A stretch of 12,089 nt of DNA from Deltaproteobacteria bacterium (GTDB lineage Bacteria; Desulfobacterota; Syntrophia; Syntrophales; Smithellaceae). The stretch is taken from contig JAGVUJ010000143.1 in NCBI GenBank assembly GCA_019136325.1, positions 1 through 12,089 of the forward strand, written 5' to 3'. Position numbers and translations under genes: made by a program. The first letter of the stretch is position 1. Each line of letters starts with the position of its first letter. Below, piece after piece: positions 1 to 7,464 of the stretch. The notes under the pieces were generated by a model, which had not been told where the DNA came from, searched no databases, and saw only the letters and a program-made list of their open reading frames with translations.

Positions 1-166
1 GCTGTTTCATAAACTTTTTCCCTTCATCGGTCATGATCGGAAGATAGTGAAAAAAGTTGAGAATATTTTCGGCCTGCTGCTGAAGCGCAACCATCATCGA
101 AAAGCAGTTTTCCAGAGATGTTTTGTGATAGTCCATCAGACGTTTAATCACCTTTTTGTTGTCCAT
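1..166 (-). CDS. Small phasin-like hypothetical protein, N-terminal part only
   Basis: Partial gene: the first 55 codons are present and the rest lies beyond the window start. The ATG at 166 follows a purine-rich Shine-Dalgarno stretch (AGGAAAGGGG) about 4-5 bases upstream, and a sigma70-like promoter sits 38 bases further up. The visible protein begins MDNKKVIKRLMDYHKTSLEN and continues as an amphipathic helix-forming sequence rich in K, Q, M and F, with no signal peptide. It resembles small uncharacterised phasin-like proteins common in syntrophic deltaproteobacteria, whose family members coat polyhydroxyalkanoate granules. That likeness is from memory of the sequence style and rests only on the N-terminus, so function is not established. 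It is probably its own transcription unit, because a terminator separates it from the tRNA upstream. Confidence 0.6.
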   Translation of the reverse strand, partial: MDNKKVIKRLMDYHKTSLENCFSMMVALQQQAENILNFFHYLPIMTDEGKKFMKQ

Positions 167-203
167 AATGACCCCTTTCCTCTGTTGTGAATGATGGGAC
201 GTA

Positions 204-233
204 TTTATATCTATATTAAACGGTTTATGGCAA
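204..233 (-). promoter_or_regulatory. Sigma70-like promoter of the partial phasin-like gene
   Basis: On the minus strand a -35 box TTGCCA (228-233) is followed after 18 bases by a -10 box TATAAA (204-209). Each matches five of six consensus bases. Transcription would start near 197, giving a leader of about 30 bases before the ATG at 166. The -35 box overlaps one arm of a hairpin at 231-258. Confidence 0.55.
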
Positions 234-235
234 GG

Positions 236-261
236 CGAAAAACAAGGACAACGCCTTGTTG
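236..261 (-). terminator. Hairpin terminator after tRNA-Pro
   Basis: On the minus strand the arms AACAAGG (254-260) and CCTTGTT (241-247) form a 7-bp stem around a 6-base loop. The stem runs directly into three more T residues, giving five T in a row. It lies 26 bases past the encoded CCA end of tRNA-Pro, so it should end the amidase-rph-rdgB-tRNA transcript. The T-tract is short, so efficiency is uncertain. A competing pairing that uses the same CAAGG segment (231-237 with 252-258) is also possible. Confidence 0.55.
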
Positions 262-286
262 TAAAATGACGCAGGTCGAGGTTCAT

Positions 287-363
287 TGGTCGGGGCGGAG
301 TGATTTGAACACTCGACATCCTGCTCCCAAAGCAGGCGCGCTACCAGGCTGCGCTACGCCCCG
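287..363 (-). tRNA. tRNA-Pro (anticodon UGG)
   Basis: A complete cloverleaf reads from 363 down. The acceptor stem CGGGGCG/CGCCCCG is 7 bp, and U8-A9 follow it. The D stem is GCGC/GCGC, with the loop containing GG. The anticodon stem is CCTGC/GCAGG with loop TTTGGGA, so the anticodon is TGG (proline). The variable loop has 5 bases, and the T stem GAGTG/CACTC encloses loop TTCAAAT. All stems pair perfectly. The discriminator A (290) is followed by a genomically encoded CCA (287-289). It reads proline CCN codons through the wobble U34. The first ten bases overlap the 3' end of rdgB, and the rdgB TAG stop is U8-A9-G10 of the tRNA. No separate promoter is evident inside rdgB, so the tRNA is probably transcribed with the upstream genes. 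Confidence 0.97.
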
Positions 364-959
364 ACTTTATTCTTTGCCGTTTCGAGGGATTCTTTCAGCT
401 TGGCGAAAGACTGTCCCCGATGGCTGACTTTGTTCTTTATTTCCGGCGGCAGTTCGGCGGCGGTCTTGTTCAGTTCCGGAATGTAAAAAACCGGATCGTA
501 TCCAAAACCGTTGTGGCCGCGGCGGTCGTCAATAATCAGCCCCGGCCATCGGGATTCAAAAGAAACATAATGTCCATCGGTCCTGAACAACACAAGAACG
601 CAGCAGAAGGACGCCGTTCTTTTTTCCGGCGGAACATCCCGCAGTCTGGATAGCAGCAGCTTGACGTTATCGTCATCGGTTGCATTTTCACCCGCGAAAC
701 GCGCCGAATAAATGCCCGGCGCTCCGCCGAGGGCATCGACCTGTAATCCGGAATCATCAGCCAGAACGGTTTCGCCGGTGATGGCTGAAATAATTTTTGC
801 TTTCTTCAGGGCATTTTCCAGAAATGTTTCCCCGTCTTCCACAATGTCGGGCACGGCGGGATAATCCTTCAGCGAGAGCAGTTCGATCCCCATTCCCGCC
901 AGCATTTCTCTGATTTCCCTTACTTTGCCTTCATTGCCGGAAGCAAAAACAATTCTCAT
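354..959 (-). CDS. rdgB: dITP/XTP pyrophosphatase (RdgB/HAM1 family)
   Basis: 201 residues, the normal length for this family of cytosolic enzymes. They hydrolyse deaminated purine nucleoside triphosphates (ITP, dITP, XTP) to monophosphate and pyrophosphate, keeping them out of DNA and RNA. Diagnostic segments are the nucleotide-binding N-terminus [12 protein letters not shown] (5-16), [14 protein letters not shown] (41-54), [20 protein letters not shown] (66-85, with the catalytic Asp of DDSGL), [10 protein letters not shown] (149-158) and the base-binding SHRG (179-182). The ATG overlaps the rph stop as ATGA, so translation is likely coupled, and rph-rdgB pairing is common in bacteria. The TAG stop falls inside tRNA-Pro: the last two codons and the stop are tRNA nucleotides 2-10. 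RNase P maturation of the tRNA would cut the message within codon 199. Confidence 0.96.
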   Translation of the reverse strand: MRIVFASGNEGKVREIREMLAGMGIELLSLKDYPAVPDIVEDGETFLENALKKAKIISAITGETVLADDSGLQVDALGGAPGIYSARFAGENATDDDNVKLLLSRLRDVPPEKRTASFCCVLVLFRTDGHYVSFESRWPGLIIDDRRGHNGFGYDPVFYIPELNKTAAELPPEIKNKVSHRGQSFAKLKESLETAKNKVGA

Positions 960-1684
960 CCGATCAGGTCACCTACTATTTCTTTCTGATGTTCGATAAT
1001 TCGCCTGATCCCGTTTTCAGCCAGCTCCGTCATCTGCGTCATCTGTTGCCGGCTGAAAGGGATTTTTTCTGCAGTGCCCTGAACTTCAATGAAATGCCCC
1101 GAACCGGTCATGACAAAATTCATATCGACTTCTGCGCGGGAATCTTCTTCGTATTCCAGATCAAGCATGATCTGATGGTCGATGATTCCGACGCTGACCG
1201 CCGACAAATAATCGCGCACCGGAATTTGCCGAATCGCTCCTTCCTGTTTCATTTTCCGGAACAATCCCACCAATGCGACGAAAGCGCCCGTGATCGAAGC
1301 CGTCCGGGTGCCGCCGTCGGCCTGAATGACATCGCAATCCAGATAAATTGTTTTTTCACCGAACGTGTTCAAATCCGTAACGGCGCGCAGCGATCTCCCG
1401 ATCATTCGCTGGATTTCCTGCGTCCGGCCGCCCAGTTTTCCCCGTACCGCTTCCCGCGCCGTGCGTGTTTGCGTGGACATCGGCAGCATGGAATATTCCG
1501 CGGTCAGCCAGCCTCTCCCCGTATTTTTCAGGAAGGGCGCCGCCTTGTCGTCAATCGACGCGGCACAAAGCACCCGGGTGTTGCCGAATTCCACCATGAC
1601 GGAACCGGGCGCACTGCTCAGATAATTATCAATGAGTTTTATCGGCCGGAGCTCGTCGAATTTGCGGCCTGATTTCCTTTCCAT
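956..1684 (-). CDS. rph: Ribonuclease PH
   Basis: 242 residues, full length for RNase PH. This hexameric phosphorolytic 3'-5' exonuclease trims tRNA 3' ends with inorganic phosphate and releases nucleoside diphosphates. Visible signatures are [19 protein letters not shown] (57-75), [20 protein letters not shown] (86-105), [19 protein letters not shown] (116-134, with the GGTRT phosphate-binding turn) and [11 protein letters not shown] (181-191, carrying the two acidic active-site residues D181 and D187). The ATG at 1684 is preferred because GGTGA lies six bases upstream; an in-frame GTG at 1687 is the alternative. The gene begins 6 bases after the amidase stop, and its own stop overlaps the rdgB start as ATGA. 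Its position ahead of a tRNA gene in the same transcript fits a tRNA-processing role, though its substrates are genome-wide. Confidence 0.96.
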   Translation of the reverse strand: MERKSGRKFDELRPIKLIDNYLSSAPGSVMVEFGNTRVLCAASIDDKAAPFLKNTGRGWLTAEYSMLPMSTQTRTAREAVRGKLGGRTQEIQRMIGRSLRAVTDLNTFGEKTIYLDCDVIQADGGTRTASITGAFVALVGLFRKMKQEGAIRQIPVRDYLSAVSVGIIDHQIMLDLEYEEDSRAEVDMNFVMTGSGHFIEVQGTAEKIPFSRQQMTQMTELAENGIRRIIEHQKEIVGDLIG

Positions 1685-1690
1685 CACCTG

Positions 1691-2386
1691 TCACCGGGAA
1701 AATGTTTTGATGCTGTTGGCCAGCGCTCTGGCCATATCCGCTTGCGTCTTCGCTGAAAGGAGCTTCTTCTTTTCGTCCGGATTGGTGGCAAAGCCCATTT
1801 CGACGGAGACGACCGGGACAAACAACCCGTCGGTTACGGGCAAATCAGCCTTGCGCATTCCCCTGCCCTTGCGCGGAAATACGATATTGAAATTATCCTG
1901 AACGATTTTTGCCATTTTCAGAGAATCGTTCCGGCATTTTTTCTGCGGCGCCGTCAGGGATGATTGGGCCGTCTTTTCTTTTCCGGCCGGGCTGTCGCCG
2001 CATTCCGGATAATAAACTTCAAATCCGGCGGCTTCCTTGCCGAATCCGCCATTGACATGGAGACTCAGGACACAGTCCGGTCCGGTTTTTTCGATAATGG
2101 TTCTGCGTTCGGCCAGATCCACTTTCTTATCCGCATCCCGCGTCAGAACAACGGTGACGGTTTTGTCAGAAGCGAGTTCTTTCCGGATCATCAGCGCCAC
2201 GGCCAGCGTGATGTCTTTTTCCGCGACATCATCATTTAATTTCAATCCGGTTTCCTTTCCGCCGTGCGCCGGATCAATCAGGATGACACGCTTTTTCCCC
2301 TCGGCGGCGACTTCCGCAACGCTGCAGAACAAAAAAGCAATCGCGAGGATGCTTAATACAAATAAATTTTTCTTTTTCTCAGACAT
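1691..2386 (-). CDS. Secreted N-acetylmuramoyl-L-alanine amidase (Amidase_3 family)
   Basis: 231 residues. The N-terminus has KKK followed by a hydrophobic run (about 8-21) and a likely signal peptidase I site after AEVAA (residue 29), so the protein should be exported. There is no convincing lipobox around C21. The remainder is one zinc amidase domain that cleaves the bond between N-acetylmuramic acid and L-alanine in peptidoglycan. Expected zinc ligands are H41 (IDPAHGG), E56 (VAEKDITL) and H110 (LSLHVNGG), and the catalytic glutamate is E196 (SVEMGFATNPDE). There is no AMIN, LysM or SPOR targeting domain, so it is shorter than AmiC-type enzymes. It is the first gene after the promoter at 2419-2446, ahead of rph and rdgB. 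The exact role (cell separation, recycling or sporulation-like) cannot be read from the sequence. Confidence 0.9.
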   Translation of the reverse strand: MSEKKKNLFVLSILAIAFLFCSVAEVAAEGKKRVILIDPAHGGKETGLKLNDDVAEKDITLAVALMIRKELASDKTVTVVLTRDADKKVDLAERRTIIEKTGPDCVLSLHVNGGFGKEAAGFEVYYPECGDSPAGKEKTAQSSLTAPQKKCRNDSLKMAKIVQDNFNIVFPRKGRGMRKADLPVTDGLFVPVVSVEMGFATNPDEKKKLLSAKTQADMARALANSIKTFSR

Positions 2387-2418
2387 TTTCTTCTCTCTTC
2401 ATATTGAATTCGCGCCTG

Positions 2419-2446
2419 CTTATAGCAGAGTGGTTTTGTTTGTCAA
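2419..2446 (-). promoter_or_regulatory. Sigma70-like promoter of the amidase-rph-rdgB-tRNA unit
   Basis: On the minus strand a perfect -35 box TTGACA (2441-2446) is followed after 16 bases by TATAAG (2419-2424, five of six matches). The start would be near 2412, leaving about 25 bases before the amidase ATG at 2386. It fills most of the 75-bp gap after rel. The palindrome TCAATTGA (2450-2457) lies immediately upstream, and GTCAA/TTGAC arms span 2442-2458, overlapping the -35 box. Confidence 0.65.
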
Positions 2447-2461
2447 CAATCAATTGACGGA

Positions 2462-4615
2462 CTAGAAATGATGCAACCATTCCACGGATTTAACGAATTT
2501 CAGTTGGCGGATCGCGGACAGGATCTGATTCAACTGAGGCAAATTACTTACGTCGATCACAAATTTGCAGGTGGCAATCAGATTGACGGTTTCCACTTCC
2601 GCATAGCTGATGTTGACGTCAAACGATGAAATAATCGAACTGACTTCCGTCAGCACGCCCTTGATATCATCACAGACGACTTTGATATTGACCGGATACG
2701 TGTGCTCTTCACGGGAGCTCCACTGGACATTGACAATTCTTTCCTGATCCATTCTTCGGATATAAGGACAATTTCGGGTATGCACGATGACACCGCGCCC
2801 GCGGGAAATATAACCGGCGATTTCATCTCCCGGTATCGGACTGCAGCACCTGGCGAAATTGACCATGATATCGTCGGGATCGTCTATGCCGATCAGCGAA
2901 ACACCCATGGAAGGCGACGCGGTCTTCTTTTTCTTCAACTTCTCCTTGACGGGTTCGGTTTCCTCGGGGGTTTCACCGGCCTGAAAATAATTCACGACCC
3001 GTTTAGCCGAAATCCGCCCCAAACCGACCTGGGAAATTAAATCATCAAGTTGATTCACGGAAAAAGCGGAAAACACTTTCTTGATTTCATCCGACTTGAC
3101 AAAACCGGCGAATTTTAAATTGTGTCTCTTGAATTCTTTTTCCAGCAGTTCACGGCCCAGAATAATGCTGTCTTTCTTTTCTTCCATGTTGATGTAGTTT
3201 CTGATCTTGGTGATCGCTCGGGTCGTGACGACATTCTTCAGCCAGTCCTTGCTGGGATGATGACCGGCCTGTGTGATGATTTCCACGCGATCGCCGTTTT
3301 GCAGCTTGTACCTCAGCGGAACGATGCTGCGGTTGACTTTTGCGCCGATGCACTGATTGCCGACATCGGTGTGAATGCTGTACGCAAAATCGATGGGCGT
3401 GGCGCCCTTGGGAAACGATTTGACATCGCCGTGGGGCGTAAAAACGTAAACCTCTTCCGGGAACAGGGCCAGTTTGAGATCAGACATGAACTCTTTCGGA
3501 TTTTTGATGTCCTGCTGAATCTCCAGAACCTCCCGGAGTTTCCGGATCTGGTCCTCCTCGTTGTCTTTATACGAACCGCCTTCCTTGTACCGCCAGTGAG
3601 CGGCGATGCCCTTCTCCGCCCACTCGTGCATGTTCCTGGTTCTGATCTGTATCTCCACCCTCTCTCCATACGGCCCGATAACCGTGGTGTGCAGCGACTG
3701 GTAATTATTGGCTTTGGGCATCGCGATATAGTCTTTGAATCGTCCGGGAACCGGCTTCCAGAGAGCGTGGACAATGCTCAGAACTTCATAGCAGGTTTTT
3801 TCCTTGTCGGAATCCAGAATGACGCGGAAGGCGATCAAATCATAAACCTCGTCAAAATTGATGTGCTGTTCATGCATTTTTTTGTAGATACTGTAGAGGT
3901 GTTTGGCGCGGCCCTCCACTTTGCATGTAATGGAGTACTTTTCCATTTCCCCGAGAATGATGCTTTTGACTTCTTCCGTATAACGGTTGCGCGCCTCATT
4001 GGATTTGGCGATCTTGGCCACCAGTTCCTTGTAAGCGTCGGGCGCAATATACTGAAAGGCAAGATCCTCCAACTCCATCCGCATGGAATTGATTCCCAAA
4101 CGGTTGGCCAGCGGAGCGTATATGTCCATGGTTTCGCGGGCGATATAAAGTCTTTTTTCTTTGGGATGATACTGCAGGGTCCGCATGTTGTGAATCCGGT
4201 CGGCCAGACGCACCAGCAGGATGCGGATATCCGCCGACATGGCCAGAATCATTTTGCGGAAATTTTCGGATTGTCTTTCTTCCTGGGATCCGAAGGAAAT
4301 CCGGCTTAACTTCGTCAATCCGCTGACCAGAAAAGCCACGTCCCCGCCGAATTCGCGCTCCAGTTGTTCGGCCGTGGTCAGGGTATCTTCGATGGTGTCA
4401 TGCAGCAATCCGCTGATAATGGTAGCGGCATCCATTTTCATGTCGGTCAGAATTCCCGCGACTTCCATGGGATGCGTCAGATAGGGCTCACCGGACAATC
4501 GGACCTGCCCCTGATGAACGGAAGCGGAATAAATGTAGGCCTTCTGGATCATCTCCAGATCTTCCGGCGGAAGATAGGTTTGGGCTTTATCAATGATATC
4601 GCTGATGCGCAGCAT
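2462..4615 (-). CDS. Bifunctional (p)ppGpp synthetase/hydrolase (Rel/SpoT family)
   Basis: 717 residues, full length for the long RSH family that makes (p)ppGpp from ATP and GDP/GTP and hydrolyses it. The N-terminal HD hydrolase domain (about 20-180) keeps H48 and the HDTIED motif (72-77), so it looks hydrolysis-competent. The synthetase domain (about 235-345) has RFKDYIAMPKANNYQSLHTT (292-311) and EIQIRT (321-326). The basic RxKD form of the first motif is typical of bifunctional Rel/SpoT rather than monofunctional RelA, which has an acidic version. A TGS domain (about 387-447), a helical segment, a Cys-containing motif (NFARCCSPIPGDEI, 586-599) and a C-terminal ACT domain (about 640-717) complete the regulatory half that senses ribosome and tRNA status. 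It starts 27 bases after proS and is probably cotranscribed with it. Symbols rel, relA and spoT are all used for such genes. Confidence 0.96.
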   Translation of the reverse strand: MLRISDIIDKAQTYLPPEDLEMIQKAYIYSASVHQGQVRLSGEPYLTHPMEVAGILTDMKMDAATIISGLLHDTIEDTLTTAEQLEREFGGDVAFLVSGLTKLSRISFGSQEERQSENFRKMILAMSADIRILLVRLADRIHNMRTLQYHPKEKRLYIARETMDIYAPLANRLGINSMRMELEDLAFQYIAPDAYKELVAKIAKSNEARNRYTEEVKSIILGEMEKYSITCKVEGRAKHLYSIYKKMHEQHINFDEVYDLIAFRVILDSDKEKTCYEVLSIVHALWKPVPGRFKDYIAMPKANNYQSLHTTVIGPYGERVEIQIRTRNMHEWAEKGIAAHWRYKEGGSYKDNEEDQIRKLREVLEIQQDIKNPKEFMSDLKLALFPEEVYVFTPHGDVKSFPKGATPIDFAYSIHTDVGNQCIGAKVNRSIVPLRYKLQNGDRVEIITQAGHHPSKDWLKNVVTTRAITKIRNYINMEEKKDSIILGRELLEKEFKRHNLKFAGFVKSDEIKKVFSAFSVNQLDDLISQVGLGRISAKRVVNYFQAGETPEETEPVKEKLKKKKTASPSMGVSLIGIDDPDDIMVNFARCCSPIPGDEIAGYISRGRGVIVHTRNCPYIRRMDQERIVNVQWSSREEHTYPVNIKVVCDDIKGVLTEVSSIISSFDVNISYAEVETVNLIATCKFVIDVSNLPQLNQILSAIRQLKFVKSVEWLHHF

Positions 4616-4642
4616 GACTTTTCCGACCTTCTCTGCCTGAGG

Positions 4643-6370
4643 CTAGGACACGTCCTGATTTAATTCCTGCCGGATCATTTCCTGGACCTTCCCGACAATG
4701 TCCGACACCGGACACAATTGATTTTCTCCGGTTTTCCGGATTTTCAGCTCGACATTTCCGTCCTGAAGATTTTTATGTCCGACGGTAATCCTTAAAGGGA
4801 TGCCGATCAGGTCGGCGTCTTTAAATTTTACGCCGGCTCTTTCATCCCGATCGTCAAACATAACCTCTATTCCTTCCGCAATCATCGCATTATAAAGATA
4901 CTCGGCTGTTTCCTTCACCGTTATTTCGTTGATATTCACCGGCGTGATAATCACATGATAGGGCGCCAGCGGCATCGGCCAGACAATGCCGTTTTCATCA
5001 TGGTTCTGTTCAATACCGGCGGCGACGGTCCTGCCGATGCCGATACCGTAACAGCCCATGATCATGATTTTTTCCTGGCCGTCTTTATCCAGATAAACCG
5101 CCTTCATCGCCTTGCTGTACTTTGTTCCGAGTTTAAAAACGTGACCGACTTCGATGCCCCGCGCTATTTTAATGCTTTCTCCGCAACGCGGGCAGGGATC
5201 TCCGGAATTCACGATCCGCAAATCCGTGAACGCTTCCACCTTGAAATCCCTGCCGATGTTGACATGCGTCAAATGGTAGTTTTCACGGTTCGCGCCCGTT
5301 ACGAAATTAACCATATCAATAACCGAATAATCGATGAGAATCGGTATGCGGATGTTGACCGGACCGACAAATCCACGCGGCGCGCCCGTTACCTCTTTGA
5401 TCATATCGTCGGAAGCAAGTTCCAGTTCGGCGGCGCCGATATAATTCTTTACTTTGATTTCGTTGACCTCCTGATCGCCCCGGATGAGCACGGCATAAGG
5501 TTTGCCGTCGGCGTTGAAGATCAGCGTTTTCACGATATCCCGGGGTTGAACCTTTAAAAACGCGCTGACTTCTTCAATCGTGCGGACGTTGGGCGTCTCG
5601 ATTTCCTCCTGCGGAAGCCAGTCGTCCTCAAATATAATTTTTTTCTCCGGACAGGCCACCTCGGCTTTTTCCAGATTCGCCGCATAGGAACATTTCCCGC
5701 AGAAAGCCATCGCGTCTTCTCCGGATTCGGCGATCACCATGAATTCGTGAGAATATTTGCCGCCGATGCTTCCCGAATCGGCTTCCACCGGGCGGAACTT
5801 CAAACCGCAGCGGCGGAAAATATTGTTGTACGCGGCGAACATTTTTTCATAACTTTTTTCGGCGCCTTCTTCGTCGATATCGAAACTGTAGGCGTCTTTC
5901 ATGCCGAATTCCCGGCAACGCATGACGCCGAAGCGGGGACGGACTTCATCGCGGAACTTGGTCTGAATCTGATAAAGATTGCGGGGCAACTGGCGATATG
6001 TTTTGACATCATTGCGCACGATGCTCGTGATGACTTCCTCGTGCGTCGGTCCCAGGCAGTATTCATGATCATGACGATCGCGAACTCTCAACAGTTCCTT
6101 TCCGTAATGCGACCAGCGCCCCGATTCCTGCCAGAGTTCCGCCGGCTGCACCATGGGCATGTGAACCTCCTGCGCGCCGGCCTTGTTCATCTCTTCCCGG
6201 ATGATTTGCTCCAGTTTCCGGATCACACGGTAACCGAGAGGCAGATAGGAGTAGATCCCGCTGGTTAATTTTCTGATCATACCCGACCGGATCATTAACT
6301 GGTGACTGATCACTTCCGCGTCAGAAGGAACCTCTCTGACGGTTGGTAAAAACATTTCTGAGTAACGCAT
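4643..6370 (-). CDS. proS: Prolyl-tRNA synthetase (bacterial type with editing domain)
   Basis: 575 residues, normal for the long bacterial ProRS. It charges tRNA-Pro with proline and has an inserted domain that clears mischarged Ala-tRNA-Pro. The class II catalytic core shows motif 1 around 30-70, the motif 2 region LGPTHEEVIT...TKFRDEVRPRFGVMR (106-151) and motif 3 GCYGIGIGR (439-447). The INS/YbaK-like editing insert spans roughly 225-400 and includes the conserved Lys of IVKTLIF (281) and GAPRGFVGP (329-337). CxxC pairs at 224/227 and 393/396 flank the insert and may bind a metal, as in many relatives. The C-terminal anticodon-binding domain covers about 470-570. Its ATG shares one base with the ispG stop (TAATG), implying coupled translation. 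The same window encodes its substrate, tRNA-Pro(UGG), in a separate unit. Confidence 0.97.
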   Translation of the reverse strand: MRYSEMFLPTVREVPSDAEVISHQLMIRSGMIRKLTSGIYSYLPLGYRVIRKLEQIIREEMNKAGAQEVHMPMVQPAELWQESGRWSHYGKELLRVRDRHDHEYCLGPTHEEVITSIVRNDVKTYRQLPRNLYQIQTKFRDEVRPRFGVMRCREFGMKDAYSFDIDEEGAEKSYEKMFAAYNNIFRRCGLKFRPVEADSGSIGGKYSHEFMVIAESGEDAMAFCGKCSYAANLEKAEVACPEKKIIFEDDWLPQEEIETPNVRTIEEVSAFLKVQPRDIVKTLIFNADGKPYAVLIRGDQEVNEIKVKNYIGAAELELASDDMIKEVTGAPRGFVGPVNIRIPILIDYSVIDMVNFVTGANRENYHLTHVNIGRDFKVEAFTDLRIVNSGDPCPRCGESIKIARGIEVGHVFKLGTKYSKAMKAVYLDKDGQEKIMIMGCYGIGIGRTVAAGIEQNHDENGIVWPMPLAPYHVIITPVNINEITVKETAEYLYNAMIAEGIEVMFDDRDERAGVKFKDADLIGIPLRITVGHKNLQDGNVELKIRKTGENQLCPVSDIVGKVQEMIRQELNQDVS

Positions 6371-7464
6371 TAATTCTTTTTCCTTTCATCAAACATCTTA
6401 TTGATCTCCTGAAGCAGGACGCTGACAAAATCAGTTTCCTTCACTTTTTTAAAAGCCTTGCCTTTTTTGAATATCATGCCCTGTCCCCGGCCTCCGGCCA
6501 GGCCGATATCGGCGTCCGCAGCCTCTCCCGGACCGTTGACGACGCAGCCCATCAGCGCGATCTTCAGATAATCTTTCCGGCCGGCCAGGGCTTTTTCTAT
6601 TTTACCCGTCAGACGCAAAAGATCAATTTCACAACGGCCGCAGGTCGGACAGGAGACGATGTCCGGTCCGACTTTCCGGATGTTCAGGGCGCGTAAAATC
6701 CCATAGGCCAGCGGAATCTCCGTAACAGGATTGCCGGTAACCGATACCCGGATGGTGTCGCCGATGCCTTCGTAAAGCAGCGTTCCGATGCCAATGGACG
6801 ACTTGATCGCGGCGTGAATCAATGACCCGGCTTCGGTCACGCCCAGGTGCAGGGGATAGTCCGTTTTCGCGGAAATCGCGCGATACGCTTCAATCATGCC
6901 GGGAACATCCGACGATTTCAGCGACAGCTTGATCAGATCGAATCCCTGATCCTCGCAAAGCCTCAGATTCCGCATCGCGCTCTCCACCAGCGCTTCCGGG
7001 GTCGCGCCGCCGTATTTCAAGAGCAGGTCTTTCTGCAGGGAGCCGGAATTAATTCCGATACGGATAACGGCCCGGCACTCTTTCGCCGCTTTGATGATCC
7101 CGCCTATTTTATCCCGCGCAATGTTACCGGGATTGATGCGGATGCCGTCCACACCCATTTTCAGGGCGTCAATGGCCAGACGGTGATGAAAATGAATATC
7201 CGCGATCAGCGGAATGGATATTCTTCGTTTGATGGTGGGGATGGACTGTACGGCTTTTTCATCAGGCAGCGCAATGCGAACCACTTCGCAACCGGCTTTT
7301 TCCAGAGCCTTGATCTGTCTGACGGTGGCGTCGGCATTCCGTGTATCGGTGCTGGTCATCGATTGCACGACAATCGGCGCGTCTCCGCCAACCGGCACAC
7401 CGCCCAGGTTGATCTGTCTTGTCTTTTTTCGTCTGATGAAAGATGAATGTTCCAACGTTGCCAT
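6370..7464 (-). CDS. ispG: 4-hydroxy-3-methylbut-2-enyl diphosphate synthase (IspG/GcpE)
   Basis: 364 residues, the usual bacterial length for the single-barrel form. The enzyme reductively converts methylerythritol cyclodiphosphate to HMBPP, the penultimate step of the MEP isoprenoid pathway, using a [4Fe-4S] cluster. The TIM-barrel part begins with VPVGGDAPIVVQSMTSTDT (23-41) and includes IADIHFHH and GIRINPGN. The cluster ligands expected by analogy with E. coli are visible: C272 and C275 (SCPTCGRCEIDL), C307 and E314 (MGCVVNGPGEA). The start at 7464 leaves a normal N-terminus, with TGGAAA just upstream as a weak ribosome site. It heads the ispG-proS-rel series. I could not find a convincing sigma70 promoter in the 310 bases upstream, which instead are full of inverted repeats. 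Confidence 0.97.
   Translation of the reverse strand: MATLEHSSFIRRKKTRQINLGGVPVGGDAPIVVQSMTSTDTRNADATVRQIKALEKAGCEVVRIALPDEKAVQSIPTIKRRISIPLIADIHFHHRLAIDALKMGVDGIRINPGNIARDKIGGIIKAAKECRAVIRIGINSGSLQKDLLLKYGGATPEALVESAMRNLRLCEDQGFDLIKLSLKSSDVPGMIEAYRAISAKTDYPLHLGVTEAGSLIHAAIKSSIGIGTLLYEGIGDTIRVSVTGNPVTEIPLAYGILRALNIRKVGPDIVSCPTCGRCEIDLLRLTGKIEKALAGRKDYLKIALMGCVVNGPGEAADADIGLAGGRGQGMIFKKGKAFKKVKETDFVSVLLQEINKMFDERKKN

Noticed and set aside
989..1672. Plus-strand open frame of 227 codons opposite rph
   Set aside because: Antisense shadow of a complete RNase PH gene, with no ribosome site or recognisable motif.
3122..4309. Long plus-strand open frame (395 codons) opposite rel
   Set aside because: It lies wholly antisense to a full-length Rel/SpoT gene with all motifs. 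Its composition (rich in F, H, D and V) is typical of the shadow of a minus-strand gene, and it matches no family I recognise.
4955..5557. Plus-strand open frame of 200 codons opposite proS
   Set aside because: Antisense shadow of the proS editing domain; similar shadows occur at 5747-6268 and 6847-7446.
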